Shown piece after piece: positions 1 to 8,473 of a stretch of DNA of 50,935 nucleotides (its first letter is position 1; every line of letters begins with the position of its first letter). The DNA lies in NCBI GenBank assembly GCA_000437595.1, contig FR899841.1, forward strand, positions 1 to 50,935. Direction: 5' to 3'. The notes beneath the pieces are model-generated. The model was not told the origin of the DNA. It did not search any database and saw only the letters and a program-made list of their open reading frames with translations. The translations under genes and the position numbers were made by a program. The DNA comes from Faecalibacterium sp. CAG:74. Lineage in GTDB: Bacteria; Bacillota; Clostridia; Christensenellales; Aristaeellaceae.

Positions 1-142
1 CATCCTCCTGCCACAGCACATAAAGAATGCGCCCCTGGGCTCCATTGAACGCATCAATATTCTTTTCGCTGAGAATCTTCTCAAAGATTCGGTCCCCAAG
101 CTGTTTTATTTTGGTAACAAGAAATCCGCCGTTCATTTTCAT
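1..142 (-). CDS. MarR-family transcriptional regulator (N-terminal part, cut by window edge)
   Basis: The minus strand reads from an ATG at 142 into the window edge and gives 47 residues. They contain the segment DAFNGAQGRILYVLWQED, which is typical of the first helices of clostridial MarR regulators. An AGGAG ribosome binding site lies just upstream. MarR proteins are dimeric winged-helix regulators, usually repressors of their own operon and released by small ligands or stress; that is family knowledge. The DNA-binding domain lies outside the window. A strong promoter overlapped by an inverted repeat lies directly upstream, which fits autoregulation. The ligand and the downstream genes cannot be seen. 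Confidence 0.75.
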   Translation of the reverse strand, partial: MKMNGGFLVTKIKQLGDRIFEKILSEKNIDAFNGAQGRILYVLWQED

Positions 143-149
143 GCAAATG

Positions 150-202
150 CTCCTATATAGTAGTTTACTTCAAATAATACCATATAGGAGCTTTGTTGTC
201 AA
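150..202 (-). promoter_or_regulatory. Promoter and candidate MarR operator
   Basis: On the minus strand a TTGACA box (197-202) and a TATTAT box (174-179) are 17 bases apart. A 9-bp inverted repeat, CTCCTATAT (150-158) and ATATAGGAG (182-190), has one arm in the spacer and the other just after the expected transcription start. This fits an autorepressed MarR gene. The left arm also contains the AGGAG ribosome binding site. Confidence 0.6.
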
Positions 203-275
203 GAGGCTGTATGTCTAAAACATCCGGCGAGTTTTTCATAGCCTGCGCTTTTTGTGTTCTTTCCGCCCGAAAGCA

Positions 276-304
276 TTGACGCACCGCGCCGAATCCTGTA
301 TCAT
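276..304 (+). promoter_or_regulatory. Sigma-A promoter of the aconitase gene
   Basis: TTGACG (276-281) and TATCAT (299-304) are separated by exactly 17 bases, about 70 bases before the aconitase start codon. Confidence 0.6.
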
Positions 305-372
305 GAAGCTGTTCATTCGGCTGTTTCTGCCCGTTTGGGCATTGTGCATATTATGAAAGGAGTCCTTTCCTC

Positions 373-2316
373 ATGGCGATGAATCTGACCCAGAAAATCC
401 TGTCCGCGCACCTGCTCAGCGGCGAGCTGGTCCCCGGCTCGGAAATCTCCATCCGCATTGACCAGACGCTGACGCAGGATTCCACCGGTACGATGGCGTA
501 CCTGCAATTCGAGGCGATGGGCGTCAAGCGCGTCAAGACAAAGAAGTCCGTGGCGTACATTGACCATAACACGCTGCAAACTGGCTTTGAAAATGCGGAT
601 GACCACTATTACATCCAAACGGTGACGAAAAAGCATGGCATTTACTGCTCTAAGCCCGGCAACGGCATCTGCCATCAGGTGCAGCTGGAGCGCTTCGGCG
701 TGCCGGGCTACACGCTGCTCGGCTCGGACAGCCATACGCCCACGGGCGGCGGCATTGGGATGCTTGCCATCGGCGCGGGCGGACTGGACGTTGCGGTCGC
801 GATGGGCGGCGGCGCGTATTATCTGGCGTGCCCGCGTGTCGTCGGCGTGCGCCTGCATGGCAAGCTGTCCTACGGCGTTGCGGCGAAGGACATTATTCTG
901 GAAGTCCTGCGCCGGCTGACCGTCAAGGGCGGTGTCGGCAAGGTGATGGAGTACATCGGCGACGGCGTGAAAACGTTGAGTGTCCCGGAGCGTGCGACGA
1001 TTACGAACATGGGCGCGGAACTCGGCGCGACGACCTCCATCTTCCCGTCGGATGAAGTGACCCATGCGTTCCTCAAAGCGCAGCAGCGTGAGCAGGACTT
1101 CGTGCCGCTGTCCGCAGACCCGGATGCGGCGTATGACGAAATCCTCGACATTGATTTGACCGCGCTTGAGCCGCTCGTCGCGAAGCCCCATATGCCTGAC
1201 ATCGTGGAAACCGTCAAGCAGTGCGGCCCGATTAAGGTCGATCAGGTGTTTATCGGTTCCTGCACGAACTCTTCCTATACCGACATGATGCGCGTCGCCC
1301 GGATTTTGAAGGGCAAGACTGTGCACCCGGACGTGAGCCTTGTCATCGGCCCCGGATCGAAGCAGGTGCTGACGATGCTGGCACGCAACGGCGCTTTGGC
1401 GGACATGATTGCGGCGGGCGCGCGCATTCTGGAATCCGCCTGCGGGCCGTGCATCGGCATGGGACAGTCGCCGCGCACGAACGCCGTCTCCGTTCGCACG
1501 AACAACCGCAATTTCTACGGCCGCAGCGGCACAAAGTCCGCCGGTATTTACCTTGTCTCCTGCGAGACGGCGGCTGTCACGGCGCTGACTGGCGTGCTGA
1601 CGGATCCGCGCTGCCTTGACATTGACCTCGACATCCCGATGCCGGAGACGTACACCGTCAACGACAATCTGGTCATCCCTCCGGTCGCGCCGGGCGAAGA
1701 GGACACGGTGGAGGTCGTCCGCGGCCCGAACATTCAGCCCTTCCCGCTGGGCAAGCCGCTGGCAGACGCGATTTCCGGCAAGGTGCTGCTGAAGATGGAG
1801 GACAACATCACCACCGACCACATTGCGCCGTCGGACGCGAAGCTTCTGCCGTTCCGCTCGAATGTGCCGTACTTGTCGGACTTCTGCCTGACGCCCGTGG
1901 ACGCGACGTTCCCGGCGCGCGCGAAGAAGGAAGGCGGCGGCATCCTCGTCGCGGGCATGAACTACGGGCAAGGGTCGAGCCGCGAACACGCCGCGCTTGT
2001 CCCGCTGTATCTGGGCATCCGCGCCGTCGTCGCGAAGTCCTTTGCCCGCATCCATCAGGCGAACCTTATCAACAACGGCATTCTGCCGCTGACGTTCCAG
2101 AATGAGGCGGATTACGACCGCATCGCGCAGGGCGACACGCTGAGCCTGCCGAACGTCCGCGAGACGGTGGAAAGCGGCAGCGACACGTTCGTGCTGCATA
2201 ACGACACGAAGGACGAGGATTACATTGTGCTGATGCCGCTGACCGCGCGCCAGCAGGGCTGCATCCTCTATGGCGGACTGCTGAATTATACAAGAGAGAG
2301 CGCAAAGGCGGAATAA
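373..2316 (+). CDS. Aconitate hydratase
   Basis: It interconverts citrate and isocitrate through cis-aconitate with a 4Fe-4S cluster in the cytoplasm. At 647 residues it matches the short monomeric aconitases common in anaerobes and resembling the Aquifex/mitochondrial type, rather than the roughly 900-residue AcnA. Visible signatures are GSDSHTPTGGGIGMLAIG near residue 118, a first cluster cysteine at C297 (GSCTNSSY), and C357/C360 in ACGPCIGMG. The C-terminal swivel domain carries GQGSSREHAALVP. The start has a clear AGGAG ribosome binding site. The gene has its own promoter and terminator, so it is probably monocistronic. No citrate synthase or isocitrate dehydrogenase is nearby. It could serve glutamate synthesis in a partial TCA pathway; that role is inferred. 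Confidence 0.93.
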   Translation: MAMNLTQKILSAHLLSGELVPGSEISIRIDQTLTQDSTGTMAYLQFEAMGVKRVKTKKSVAYIDHNTLQTGFENADDHYYIQTVTKKHGIYCSKPGNGICHQVQLERFGVPGYTLLGSDSHTPTGGGIGMLAIGAGGLDVAVAMGGGAYYLACPRVVGVRLHGKLSYGVAAKDIILEVLRRLTVKGGVGKVMEYIGDGVKTLSVPERATITNMGAELGATTSIFPSDEVTHAFLKAQQREQDFVPLSADPDAAYDEILDIDLTALEPLVAKPHMPDIVETVKQCGPIKVDQVFIGSCTNSSYTDMMRVARILKGKTVHPDVSLVIGPGSKQVLTMLARNGALADMIAAGARILESACGPCIGMGQSPRTNAVSVRTNNRNFYGRSGTKSAGIYLVSCETAAVTALTGVLTDPRCLDIDLDIPMPETYTVNDNLVIPPVAPGEEDTVEVVRGPNIQPFPLGKPLADAISGKVLLKMEDNITTDHIAPSDAKLLPFRSNVPYLSDFCLTPVDATFPARAKKEGGGILVAGMNYGQGSSREHAALVPLYLGIRAVVAKSFARIHQANLINNGILPLTFQNEADYDRIAQGDTLSLPNVRETVESGSDTFVLHNDTKDEDYIVLMPLTARQQGCILYGGLLNYTRESAKAE

Positions 2317-2326
2317 GATAGTTTGT

Positions 2327-2358
2327 CCCCCGGAAGTATGGGCTTCCGGGGGATTTTT
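2327..2358 (+). terminator. Rho-independent terminator after aconitase
   Basis: Perfect 10-bp arms CCCCCGGAAG (2327-2336) and CTTCCGGGGG (2343-2352) are followed by ATTTTT. Confidence 0.9.
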
Positions 2359-2389
2359 GGCGTTATTATTTCAGGCGGAATAGAGAGGC

Positions 2390-2418
2390 TTGCGAAAATC
2401 TGCTGCTTTTGCTACAAT
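2390..2418 (+). promoter_or_regulatory. Promoter of the zinc-ribbon gene
   Basis: TTGCGA (2390-2395), a 17-base spacer, then TACAAT (2413-2418). It lies downstream of an alternative start codon at 2409 and so supports translation from 2442. Confidence 0.55.
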
Positions 2419-2441
2419 CAAGGGGGAAGGAGGCTGCCCTG

Positions 2442-2720
2442 ATGAAAAATATCAAGTACACCGTCTCGCATCCTATCTTTGTGTTCATGAAGAAGCATTT
2501 TTGCCCGCACTGCAAGGCAGCACTCACAGTGGAAACGGCGCATCATTTGGTGAACTCCCGTTCCGAAGAAGCGAAGAACTACGATTTTTCCACGGAAGAC
2601 GGCAGGATGATTGGCACAGTTGACTTCCGCAATCCGTATTTTGCCTGCCCGAACTGCCATGCAGAGTTTTCGGTGGAAGAATTGTGGAAAATGGAGAAGG
2701 GAAAAAGGGCAAGCAGATAA
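2442..2720 (+). CDS. Small zinc-ribbon-like protein, unknown function
   Basis: I do not recognise a named family. The 92-residue protein has two Cys pairs, CPHC near residue 20 and CPNC near residue 71, spaced as in a zinc ribbon with a variable insert between the knuckles. The ATG at 2442 is preceded by AAGGAGG at good spacing. An in-frame start at 2409 lies upstream of the -10 box and is rejected. The protein is charged, has no signal peptide or membrane segment, and ends in a basic tail. It stands alone between two terminators. Zinc binding is inferred from the cysteines only. Confidence 0.7.
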   Translation: MKNIKYTVSHPIFVFMKKHFCPHCKAALTVETAHHLVNSRSEEAKNYDFSTEDGRMIGTVDFRNPYFACPNCHAEFSVEELWKMEKGKRASR

Positions 2721-2734
2721 CGCAGGAAAATTGA

Positions 2735-2771
2735 AAAATGCCCCCGGAGGCATGGCTTCCGGGGGCATTTT
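2735..2771. terminator. Bidirectional terminator between convergent genes
   Basis: Arms 2735-2751 and 2755-2771 pair over 17 bp with one G-U. The left arm begins AAAATG and the right arm ends CATTTT, giving a U-rich tail on both strands. It serves the zinc-ribbon gene and the convergent DUF4268 gene. Confidence 0.85.
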
Positions 2772-2775
2772 CATA

Positions 2776-3702
2776 TTATAGGTACTTCTTGAATACTTTC
2801 TTGAATTTCAGTGACATCTCCATCATCCAGTCAAACTGTGCATTCCACGCGCTGCGATTGTCAAAATCGACCTGTCGTGTCAGCATAATGCGGCTTGCTT
2901 TCTTTTCCGGCAGTTCCCGCCAGTCAAGCGCAACGCCCAATTCCTGCTCAATGGCATTCTGTTTTTCAAATAACTGATGATAAAGGTCCTTGTCGCCGCG
3001 AATATACAGTTCAACAACAAGCAGATTTTCTGTTTTAACCGCGCGTAAGCAAATATCATAAACAGATGAGCCAATGCTCAGGTTCATCCACATTTTGTTT
3101 GATGCTTTTCGCTTGCCAAATTGCCTTGCGAACTGCGCGTTTGCATACGCATATTCATTGAAGGCTGTCCAGTAATCCAAGCGGAACTGCTGGCTTTCTG
3201 TCTGCTGCTGATTTTTCTTGACGCTCTTAATCCAGTCATTCGGCTTCTCAATCACGCTGAACTTCACCGCAGGATTGGAGCTGCCGACTTTATACAGGTG
3301 GATTTCGCACAGGAAAAAGCCAATGTCATCATCCGTGTGGTTATTCAGCCACTCAATCGCCGCGCGGTGTTCCTCGCGTGCGTGCTTTACCACCCAGATA
3401 ATCGTCTGCGCATCTTTCCCGGCAGCGTAGGTGATAAGTTTGCCCAGATGGTCGTGGTTGGTATCTTCCAGCTGGTTTTCGATGATAACCTTCTGCCCCG
3501 TTGCAATATCGGTCGCGATAATATCCACGCTGAAATCGCCCACAGCAGATTCTGTTCCGTCGACTGCAATTTCCATGCCGATTTCATTGCCCAGAATCGC
3601 GATGTTCTCATCCTTCGCCAGCCACGGCGTAAAATCCAGTGCTTCATGCGGCCAAACCTTCCGCAAATCCTGCACTTCGGTCAGAACTTCAAGCTGCTCC
3701 AT
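2776..3702 (-). CDS. DUF4268-type protein with a PD-(D/E)XK-like nuclease core
   Basis: The 308-residue protein resembles DUF4268 proteins. Its N-terminal half has a nuclease-like signature: E40 in GNEIGME, D60 in VDIIATD, then E75 and Q77 in VIIENQLED, followed by a helix. This matches the acidic-residue, D, E-x-K order of PD-(D/E)XK enzymes with Gln in place of Lys. The C-terminal half (about 170-308) holds the DUF4268-like region. There is no signal peptide. The start has AAGGAGG eight bases upstream, and the gene has its own promoter and shares a terminator. Relatives are often found among accessory or defence genes, but no restriction or methylase partner is visible here. Nuclease activity is inferred from motifs. 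Confidence 0.75.
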   Translation of the reverse strand: MEQLEVLTEVQDLRKVWPHEALDFTPWLAKDENIAILGNEIGMEIAVDGTESAVGDFSVDIIATDIATGQKVIIENQLEDTNHDHLGKLITYAAGKDAQTIIWVVKHAREEHRAAIEWLNNHTDDDIGFFLCEIHLYKVGSSNPAVKFSVIEKPNDWIKSVKKNQQQTESQQFRLDYWTAFNEYAYANAQFARQFGKRKASNKMWMNLSIGSSVYDICLRAVKTENLLVVELYIRGDKDLYHQLFEKQNAIEQELGVALDWRELPEKKASRIMLTRQVDFDNRSAWNAQFDWMMEMSLKFKKVFKKYL

Positions 3703-3748
3703 AGGGCATACCTCCTTTTGTGTGCGGCATATAGCGGGCGCTTATCTT

Positions 3749-3777
3749 ATGATAGCAGATAGGCAGGGAAACGTCAA
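3749..3777 (-). promoter_or_regulatory. Promoter of the DUF4268 gene
   Basis: On the minus strand TTGACG (3772-3777), a 17-base spacer and TATCAT (3749-3754). Confidence 0.6.
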
Positions 3778-3806
3778 TCGCAAGTATGTTTTTTTCGCAG
3801 CAAAAC

Positions 3807-3839
3807 AGCCGGGGACTGCCTTTCCAGCAATCCCCGGCT
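3807..3839 (-). terminator. Terminator of the large secreted-protein gene
   Basis: Arms 3807-3819 and 3827-3839 pair over 13 bp with one G-U. On the minus strand the hairpin is followed by GTTTT, 21 bases after the stop codon. Confidence 0.7.
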
Positions 3840-3859
3840 TTCGTAATCCCAATGAACCC

Positions 3860-6800
3860 TTACTTGACTTCCAGCAGGTTCTTGCATTCCGCAAACGCGC
3901 GGCGGCCAATGATTTCAATCGTCGCGGGCAGGGTTACGCTCTTGAGCTTCGTGTTGCCCTCGAACGCCTGCGCGCCGATTTCCACCACCGGCAGACCCGC
4001 CACCGTGCTCGGAACGGTCAGCGTCGATGCCGTGCCGTTGTACTTGACGACCACAATGCTCGTCGAGTCGTCACGAACCGCGAACACGAAGTCGCCTGTC
4101 ACCGTGAATGCCTTGTTGACAGATTCCAACTCCGTATTGCCGGACAGCGCCTTAATCGTGATGGTGTAGTCGCCCGGCTGCAGCAGCTTCAGACCCGGCA
4201 CCGTGTAGTTCAGCGCCGCCGTTTCGCCCAGCAGCGCAGCCGTGCCGTCGGACGTGGTCAGCAGCAGCTGATACTTCGTTGCGCCGCCAGCAGCCGTCCA
4301 CGTCACCGTCAGGTCCTCGCCCTGCTTCGCGGCAGGAACGGTCACTGTCAGCGGATCGTCGGTCACATACAGCGTCAGGGACTGCGCCGGGGAAAGTTCG
4401 CCAGCGGTCGTTCCGTAGTAGGGCCTGAACTGAATCGTGCGGACACCGTTGCCGCTGCCCAGCGAAGCGAAGGCGCGCTCGATAACCGTCACATCGCCAG
4501 TCGTCGGGTAGCTGGTATTTGCCTTGCCGTCCACATACAGGACGACCTTCGTCGCGTTCTTGGTGTTGACCGTGAACGTCACCGGCACATTCAGCTTCAC
4601 GCGGCTGGGATTCATGGTGAAGTTGACGACTTCCGGCTTGTTGACCACGGTCGTCGTCAGTGTAATCGTGTACGCCTTAAACTTTTCGCCCGCCGTCGTG
4701 CCGTTGTAAGGCTGGAACTGAATCGTACGGACGCCGCCATTATTCCCCAGCGACGAGAACGACATCGTGAACTCGTACTTCGACATGCTGGTCGTTACGT
4801 CCTCAAAGCGGCGGTTCACCTGCCCGTCGACATACATCAGCAGCTTCGTCGCGTTGTCCAGATAAACAGTGAATTTAATCTGCTCGCCCAGCACCGCGGT
4901 CGTCTTGTCAATCTTGACATTCGCAATCACGGGGGCAGCAGACGAACCGCTCGTCAGGGAAATGGTGGTTGCGGAGGTCTTGTCGCCGCCGACTGCGCCG
5001 TTGTAAGCTTGGAACGCAATGGTGCGCTTGCCCCCGTTGTTCCCCAGCGAAGAGAACGCCATGGTGAAGGTGTATTCCGTCATATCAGGGGTGATGTTCT
5101 CGAAGCGGCGGTTGACGCTGCCGTCGATGTACATCAGCACCTTCGTGGCGTTCTTGATGCGCAGGGTGAAGGTGATATTTTCGCCCAGCGTCGCGTTCGG
5201 ATTGCTGATTTTCAGCAGCTCAACCCGCGGCTTGTTCGCCACGCTGATGGTAATCGTCTTGGTGTCGGACATAGCGCCGGGCGTGTTGCCGTTGTAGGGC
5301 TGGAACGCCACCGTGCGCACGCCGCCGTTTGAACCGAGCGTCGAGAAGGACATCTGGAACGTCGTCGCGCCGTCCTTCACGTCGTAGATGTAGCGGTTCA
5401 GCTTGCCATCAATGTAGACACGCATCTTCGTCGCGTTCTTGGTGTTGATGGTGAAGGTGATGGTTTCGTTTAAATCAACCGTGGATTTGTTCAAACTCCA
5501 GCTGGTCACGGTCGGTTTGTTCGGGCTTTCGTTTGCGACAGTCACAACACGTTCGGAGGTCTTTTCACCCGCCGTCGTGCCGTTATAGGCTTGGAACGCA
5601 ATGGCGCGCTTGCCCCCGTTGTTCCCCAGCGAAGAGAAGGACATGGTGAAGGTGTATTCCGTCATGTCGGGGGTGATGTCCTCGAAGCGGCGGTTGACAC
5701 TGCCGTCGATGTACATCAGCACCTTCGTGGCGTTCTTGATGCGCAGGGTGAAGGTGATGTTCTCGCCCAGACCCACGGTCGTCTTGTCGATATTCTTTAC
5801 CGTTACCTGCGGCTTGACAGACGGCTTTGTCAGCGTAATCGTTTGTTCAGCGGACTTTTCGCCGGGCGTATTGCCGTTGTAGGCTTGGAACGCGATGGTG
5901 CGCTTGCCCCCCTTGCTCCCCATCGAGGAGAAGGACATGGTAAGCGTCGACGTGTCGGTGGGCACGTCGTAGATGTAGCGGTTGACGCTGCCGTCAATGT
6001 ACATCAAAATTTTGGTGGCGTTCTTTGTGTGGATGGTGAAGGTGATATTCTCGCCCAACTCCGCCGTCGCCTTGTCCATTTCGAACGTCGGTTTGCCCGG
6101 AATAATCACATCCGCGCGGTCGATGTTTTCGAGGTCATCCGGCACGTCCGTAGGCGCGGGGGTCGACGCGGGTTCCTCGGTCGGCACGACAACAGGCTCT
6201 TCGGTCGGCTCAACAGCGGGTTCCTCGGTCGGCACGACTGCAGGTTCCTCGGTCGGCACGACAGCGGGTTCCTCGGTCGGCTCAACAACGGGTTCTTCGG
6301 TCGGCACAACAACGGGTTCCTCGGTCGGCACGACAGCGGGCTCTTCGGTCGGCTCAACAGCGGGCTCTTCCGTCGGCTCAACAACGGGTTCCTCGGTCGG
6401 CTCAACAGCGGGCTCTTCGGTCGGCACGACAACAGGTTCTTCGGTCGGCACGACAACGGGCTCTTCCGTCGGCACGGGCGTGGGTGCAGGGGTCGGCACA
6501 GGTTCTTCCGTCGCAGCCGCAAGCACCAGCAGGGCACTGGGCATTTCCACGCCGCTCGCGAAAACACCGGTGTGACGCTGATTCTCAATGCCCTCTTCCG
6601 GCACGGGATGCACTGCATCCGCCGCCAGATAGCCATATGCAACGCCAGCCGTCTGGTCATACACGCAGACGGAAATCCGTTCATTCAGCTGACCCTTCTG
6701 CGGACGATGCGTCACATACACCACGCCGGTTACCCGGCCAACCAGCTCATCGCCCGTCGGATTCAGGTACAGCTGTGCGCTGCTGAACGTCGCGGCAAAG

Positions 6801-7192
6801 CCGGAGTCAAAGAACTCGTTATCCAGCACGGAGCGGCTGTAATCTACGGCTGCTTCGTCCACGATTTCGGGCGCTTCCGTTACCTCGGGAACATCCGTCG
6901 CTTCGGGGATTTCCGTCGCTTCGGGAACATCCGTCGCTTCGGGCGCTTCCGTTGTTTCAGGAACATCCGTCGCTTCGGGGATTTCCGTCGCTTCGGGAAC
7001 ATCCGTCGCTTCGGGGATTTCCGTTACCTCAGGAACATCCGTTGCTTCCGTAGGCACGACATCAACCGTTTCCGTCGGCAGAGTTTCTGGCTCTTCTGCA
7101 GCCGCCGTCAGCACTGTTCCCATACTGCCCGTCACCATGAATACAGCCAGCAGGAAAGACAATGCCTTTCGCATCCACTTTTTGTCCTTCAT
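3860..7192 (-). CDS. Large secreted protein with Thr/Glu/Pro repeats, six Ig-like repeats and a C-terminal leucine-rich segment
   Basis: The 1110-residue exported protein starts at 7192 behind AAGGAGTGAGG; a longer in-frame start is rejected because it would put the signal peptide internally. Order: signal peptide (about 1-32); a TDVPEATEIPEA repeat tract; a folded domain of about 130 residues; a tract of 13 PTEEP units; six Ig-like repeats of about 90 residues sharing NATKVLMYIDG and FSSLGNNGGKRTIAFQAYNG; a fibronectin-like domain; and one to two BspA-type leucine-rich units ending in RRAFAECKNLLEVK. No sortase signal or membrane anchor is visible. Surface or matrix binding is inferred from architecture. 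It has its own promoter and terminator. The Ig-like repeats differ by substitutions, so they are not recent copies. Confidence 0.85.
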   Translation of the reverse strand: MKDKKWMRKALSFLLAVFMVTGSMGTVLTAAAEEPETLPTETVDVVPTEATDVPEVTEIPEATDVPEATEIPEATDVPETTEAPEATDVPEATEIPEATDVPEVTEAPEIVDEAAVDYSRSVLDNEFFDSGFAATFSSAQLYLNPTGDELVGRVTGVVYVTHRPQKGQLNERISVCVYDQTAGVAYGYLAADAVHPVPEEGIENQRHTGVFASGVEMPSALLVLAAATEEPVPTPAPTPVPTEEPVVVPTEEPVVVPTEEPAVEPTEEPVVEPTEEPAVEPTEEPAVVPTEEPVVVPTEEPVVEPTEEPAVVPTEEPAVVPTEEPAVEPTEEPVVVPTEEPASTPAPTDVPDDLENIDRADVIIPGKPTFEMDKATAELGENITFTIHTKNATKILMYIDGSVNRYIYDVPTDTSTLTMSFSSMGSKGGKRTIAFQAYNGNTPGEKSAEQTITLTKPSVKPQVTVKNIDKTTVGLGENITFTLRIKNATKVLMYIDGSVNRRFEDITPDMTEYTFTMSFSSLGNNGGKRAIAFQAYNGTTAGEKTSERVVTVANESPNKPTVTSWSLNKSTVDLNETITFTINTKNATKMRVYIDGKLNRYIYDVKDGATTFQMSFSTLGSNGGVRTVAFQPYNGNTPGAMSDTKTITISVANKPRVELLKISNPNATLGENITFTLRIKNATKVLMYIDGSVNRRFENITPDMTEYTFTMAFSSLGNNGGKRTIAFQAYNGAVGGDKTSATTISLTSGSSAAPVIANVKIDKTTAVLGEQIKFTVYLDNATKLLMYVDGQVNRRFEDVTTSMSKYEFTMSFSSLGNNGGVRTIQFQPYNGTTAGEKFKAYTITLTTTVVNKPEVVNFTMNPSRVKLNVPVTFTVNTKNATKVVLYVDGKANTSYPTTGDVTVIERAFASLGSGNGVRTIQFRPYYGTTAGELSPAQSLTLYVTDDPLTVTVPAAKQGEDLTVTWTAAGGATKYQLLLTTSDGTAALLGETAALNYTVPGLKLLQPGDYTITIKALSGNTELESVNKAFTVTGDFVFAVRDDSTSIVVVKYNGTASTLTVPSTVAGLPVVEIGAQAFEGNTKLKSVTLPATIEIIGRRAFAECKNLLEVK
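6166..6500 (-). repeat. In-frame 24-bp repeats encoding PTEEP units
   Basis: Thirteen PTEEP motifs with an eight-residue period (PTEEPVVV, PTEEPAVE and variants) form a long acidic proline-rich spacer in the secreted protein. Slippage in such a tract would change spacer length without shifting frame. Confidence 0.85.
6873..7065 (-). repeat. In-frame repeats encoding TDVPEATEIPEA units
   Basis: Near-identical 18- and 36-bp units encode a Thr/Glu/Pro spacer just after the signal peptide of the large secreted protein. The related PEVTDVPEATATPD occurs in the NusG-II protein at 17783-18415. Confidence 0.8.
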
Positions 7193-7337
7193 CGTCCTCA
7201 CTCCTTGTTCCGTGCAATCTTCCGGCACGACGTATGGTTGTGCCAATGGCAAGCGATTGCTACTTTCCATCTTTCTTTTCGCGGCGAGCTGCAGTGCTCC
7301 CAGTGGATATAGCAATCTCTTTCCCAATTCCAGCTAT

Positions 7338-7366
7338 ATTGTAACAAATTACAAGTCAGCTGTCAA
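7338..7366 (-). promoter_or_regulatory. Promoter of the large secreted-protein gene
   Basis: TTGACA (7361-7366), a 17-base spacer and TACAAT (7338-7343) on the minus strand, about 140 bases before the start codon. Confidence 0.65.
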
Positions 7367-7402
7367 TACTTACCGCGCAGAAAGCCGCATTTTATACGAA
7401 AA

Positions 7403-8473
7403 TCAAGGCGCTTTCTCTGCATCTGTCTCGCGGAACTGATTTTTCCATTGCCGAATTGCCGTGGTCGGCAAATCAATTTGCGTCTCCCATGCGGAGCAGA
7501 TGCGCTCCTCCAGCACATCCAAATTCCCGCCGCGGGGCAGGACGGGCAGATTCGTGTCCTTCGCGATTTCACTTGCGCGGTTGTCTACCGCCAGAATCAG
7601 GCTTCGGCAGCCCATGTTCATTGCGTGGATGCCGCCGTGCAGCCGCGTGCCAACGTAGTCAATCCCGCCTGACGCCAAAAGCGCTGTGTAATCTCGCAGA
7701 TTCGGCTGAATCAGGTGCAAATTCTGCGTCACGCGCGCATCCATTTGGCGCAGGCAGGCGTAGTCCTCGACTGCTTGCAGCCACACATACACCTCGCGGT
7801 AGTGCTTTTGCAGCATGGTCAGCATCTGCGCATCCTGCTCCGGGCTGCTGCGGTAGTCCGTTAGCGTTGTCACGACGCGCTCCGCCTTGTGCGTCGGAAT
7901 CTGCGCGCATTTGTCGTCTGTCAGCCCCCACATTGTCGGACACGCCGTATTCAGCACGTTCGTGATGCCCAGCTTCAGCAGGCGCTGGCGCGTGTATTCG
8001 TCGCGCACCGCGTGCAGGTACTGCCCATCCAGCAGCGTTTTTAGAATCCGCTTCGTGTACCCTGTCGGCTCGTCTTGGTATTGATACCACCCCGCACCCA
8101 GCAAAATGACATGCGTGCGCTGAAATTTCTCACGAATCAGGCGGAAATTCAGCAGCTCCCGCTTGTGCAAATCGCCGCAGCGCATCATCACCGCGTCCCG
8201 CAGGCGGATATTCCACATCCTTTGGCGGCGCATGTCCGAGGAAAGCAGATTCGTCCCGCAGACAAATGCGAAATCCGCACTGCCGACGTGCTTCATCGAC
8301 ACTTTCGACAGCCTGTCCCGAACCGGCACGACGACGGACAGCTGCATAGGAAAGCAGTCGTGCAGCACATGCTCACAGGCGTTTCGGATGATGAAATCTC
8401 CCTGATTCGCTGTTGAAATGGTAGGGTCAAAACGCACAATTTTACGGCAGTGCTGCATTTCCTGATCGATCAT
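7403..8473 (-). CDS. Polysaccharide pyruvyl transferase family protein
   Basis: Members of this family (PF04230) transfer pyruvate from phosphoenolpyruvate onto sugars of surface polymers. The 356-residue protein carries the family signature YVGTRLHGGIHAMNMG near its C-terminal third, and the GVNIAG-like N-terminal half is replaced by a diverged TANQGDFIIRNA segment. The start at 8473 overlaps the flippase stop codon as ATGA and has GGAGG at eight bases, so translation is coupled; a start at 8488 lacks this spacing. It is the last gene of the surface-polysaccharide operon, where a late decorating enzyme fits. The acceptor sugar cannot be told. Confidence 0.85.
   Translation of the reverse strand: MIDQEMQHCRKIVRFDPTISTANQGDFIIRNACEHVLHDCFPMQLSVVVPVRDRLSKVSMKHVGSADFAFVCGTNLLSSDMRRQRMWNIRLRDAVMMRCGDLHKRELLNFRLIREKFQRTHVILLGAGWYQYQDEPTGYTKRILKTLLDGQYLHAVRDEYTRQRLLKLGITNVLNTACPTMWGLTDDKCAQIPTHKAERVVTTLTDYRSSPEQDAQMLTMLQKHYREVYVWLQAVEDYACLRQMDARVTQNLHLIQPNLRDYTALLASGGIDYVGTRLHGGIHAMNMGCRSLILAVDNRASEIAKDTNLPVLPRGGNLDVLEERICSAWETQIDLPTTAIRQWKNQFRETDAEKAP

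Noticed and set aside
6166..6500. Short regular repeats resembling a CRISPR array
   Set aside because: The period is 24 bp with no unique spacers, the repeats are in frame with a coding sequence, and no cas genes are present.
7193..7327. Longer start of the large secreted protein
   Set aside because: The 45 added residues have no ribosome binding site, the promoter lies only a few bases upstream, and they would bury the signal peptide.
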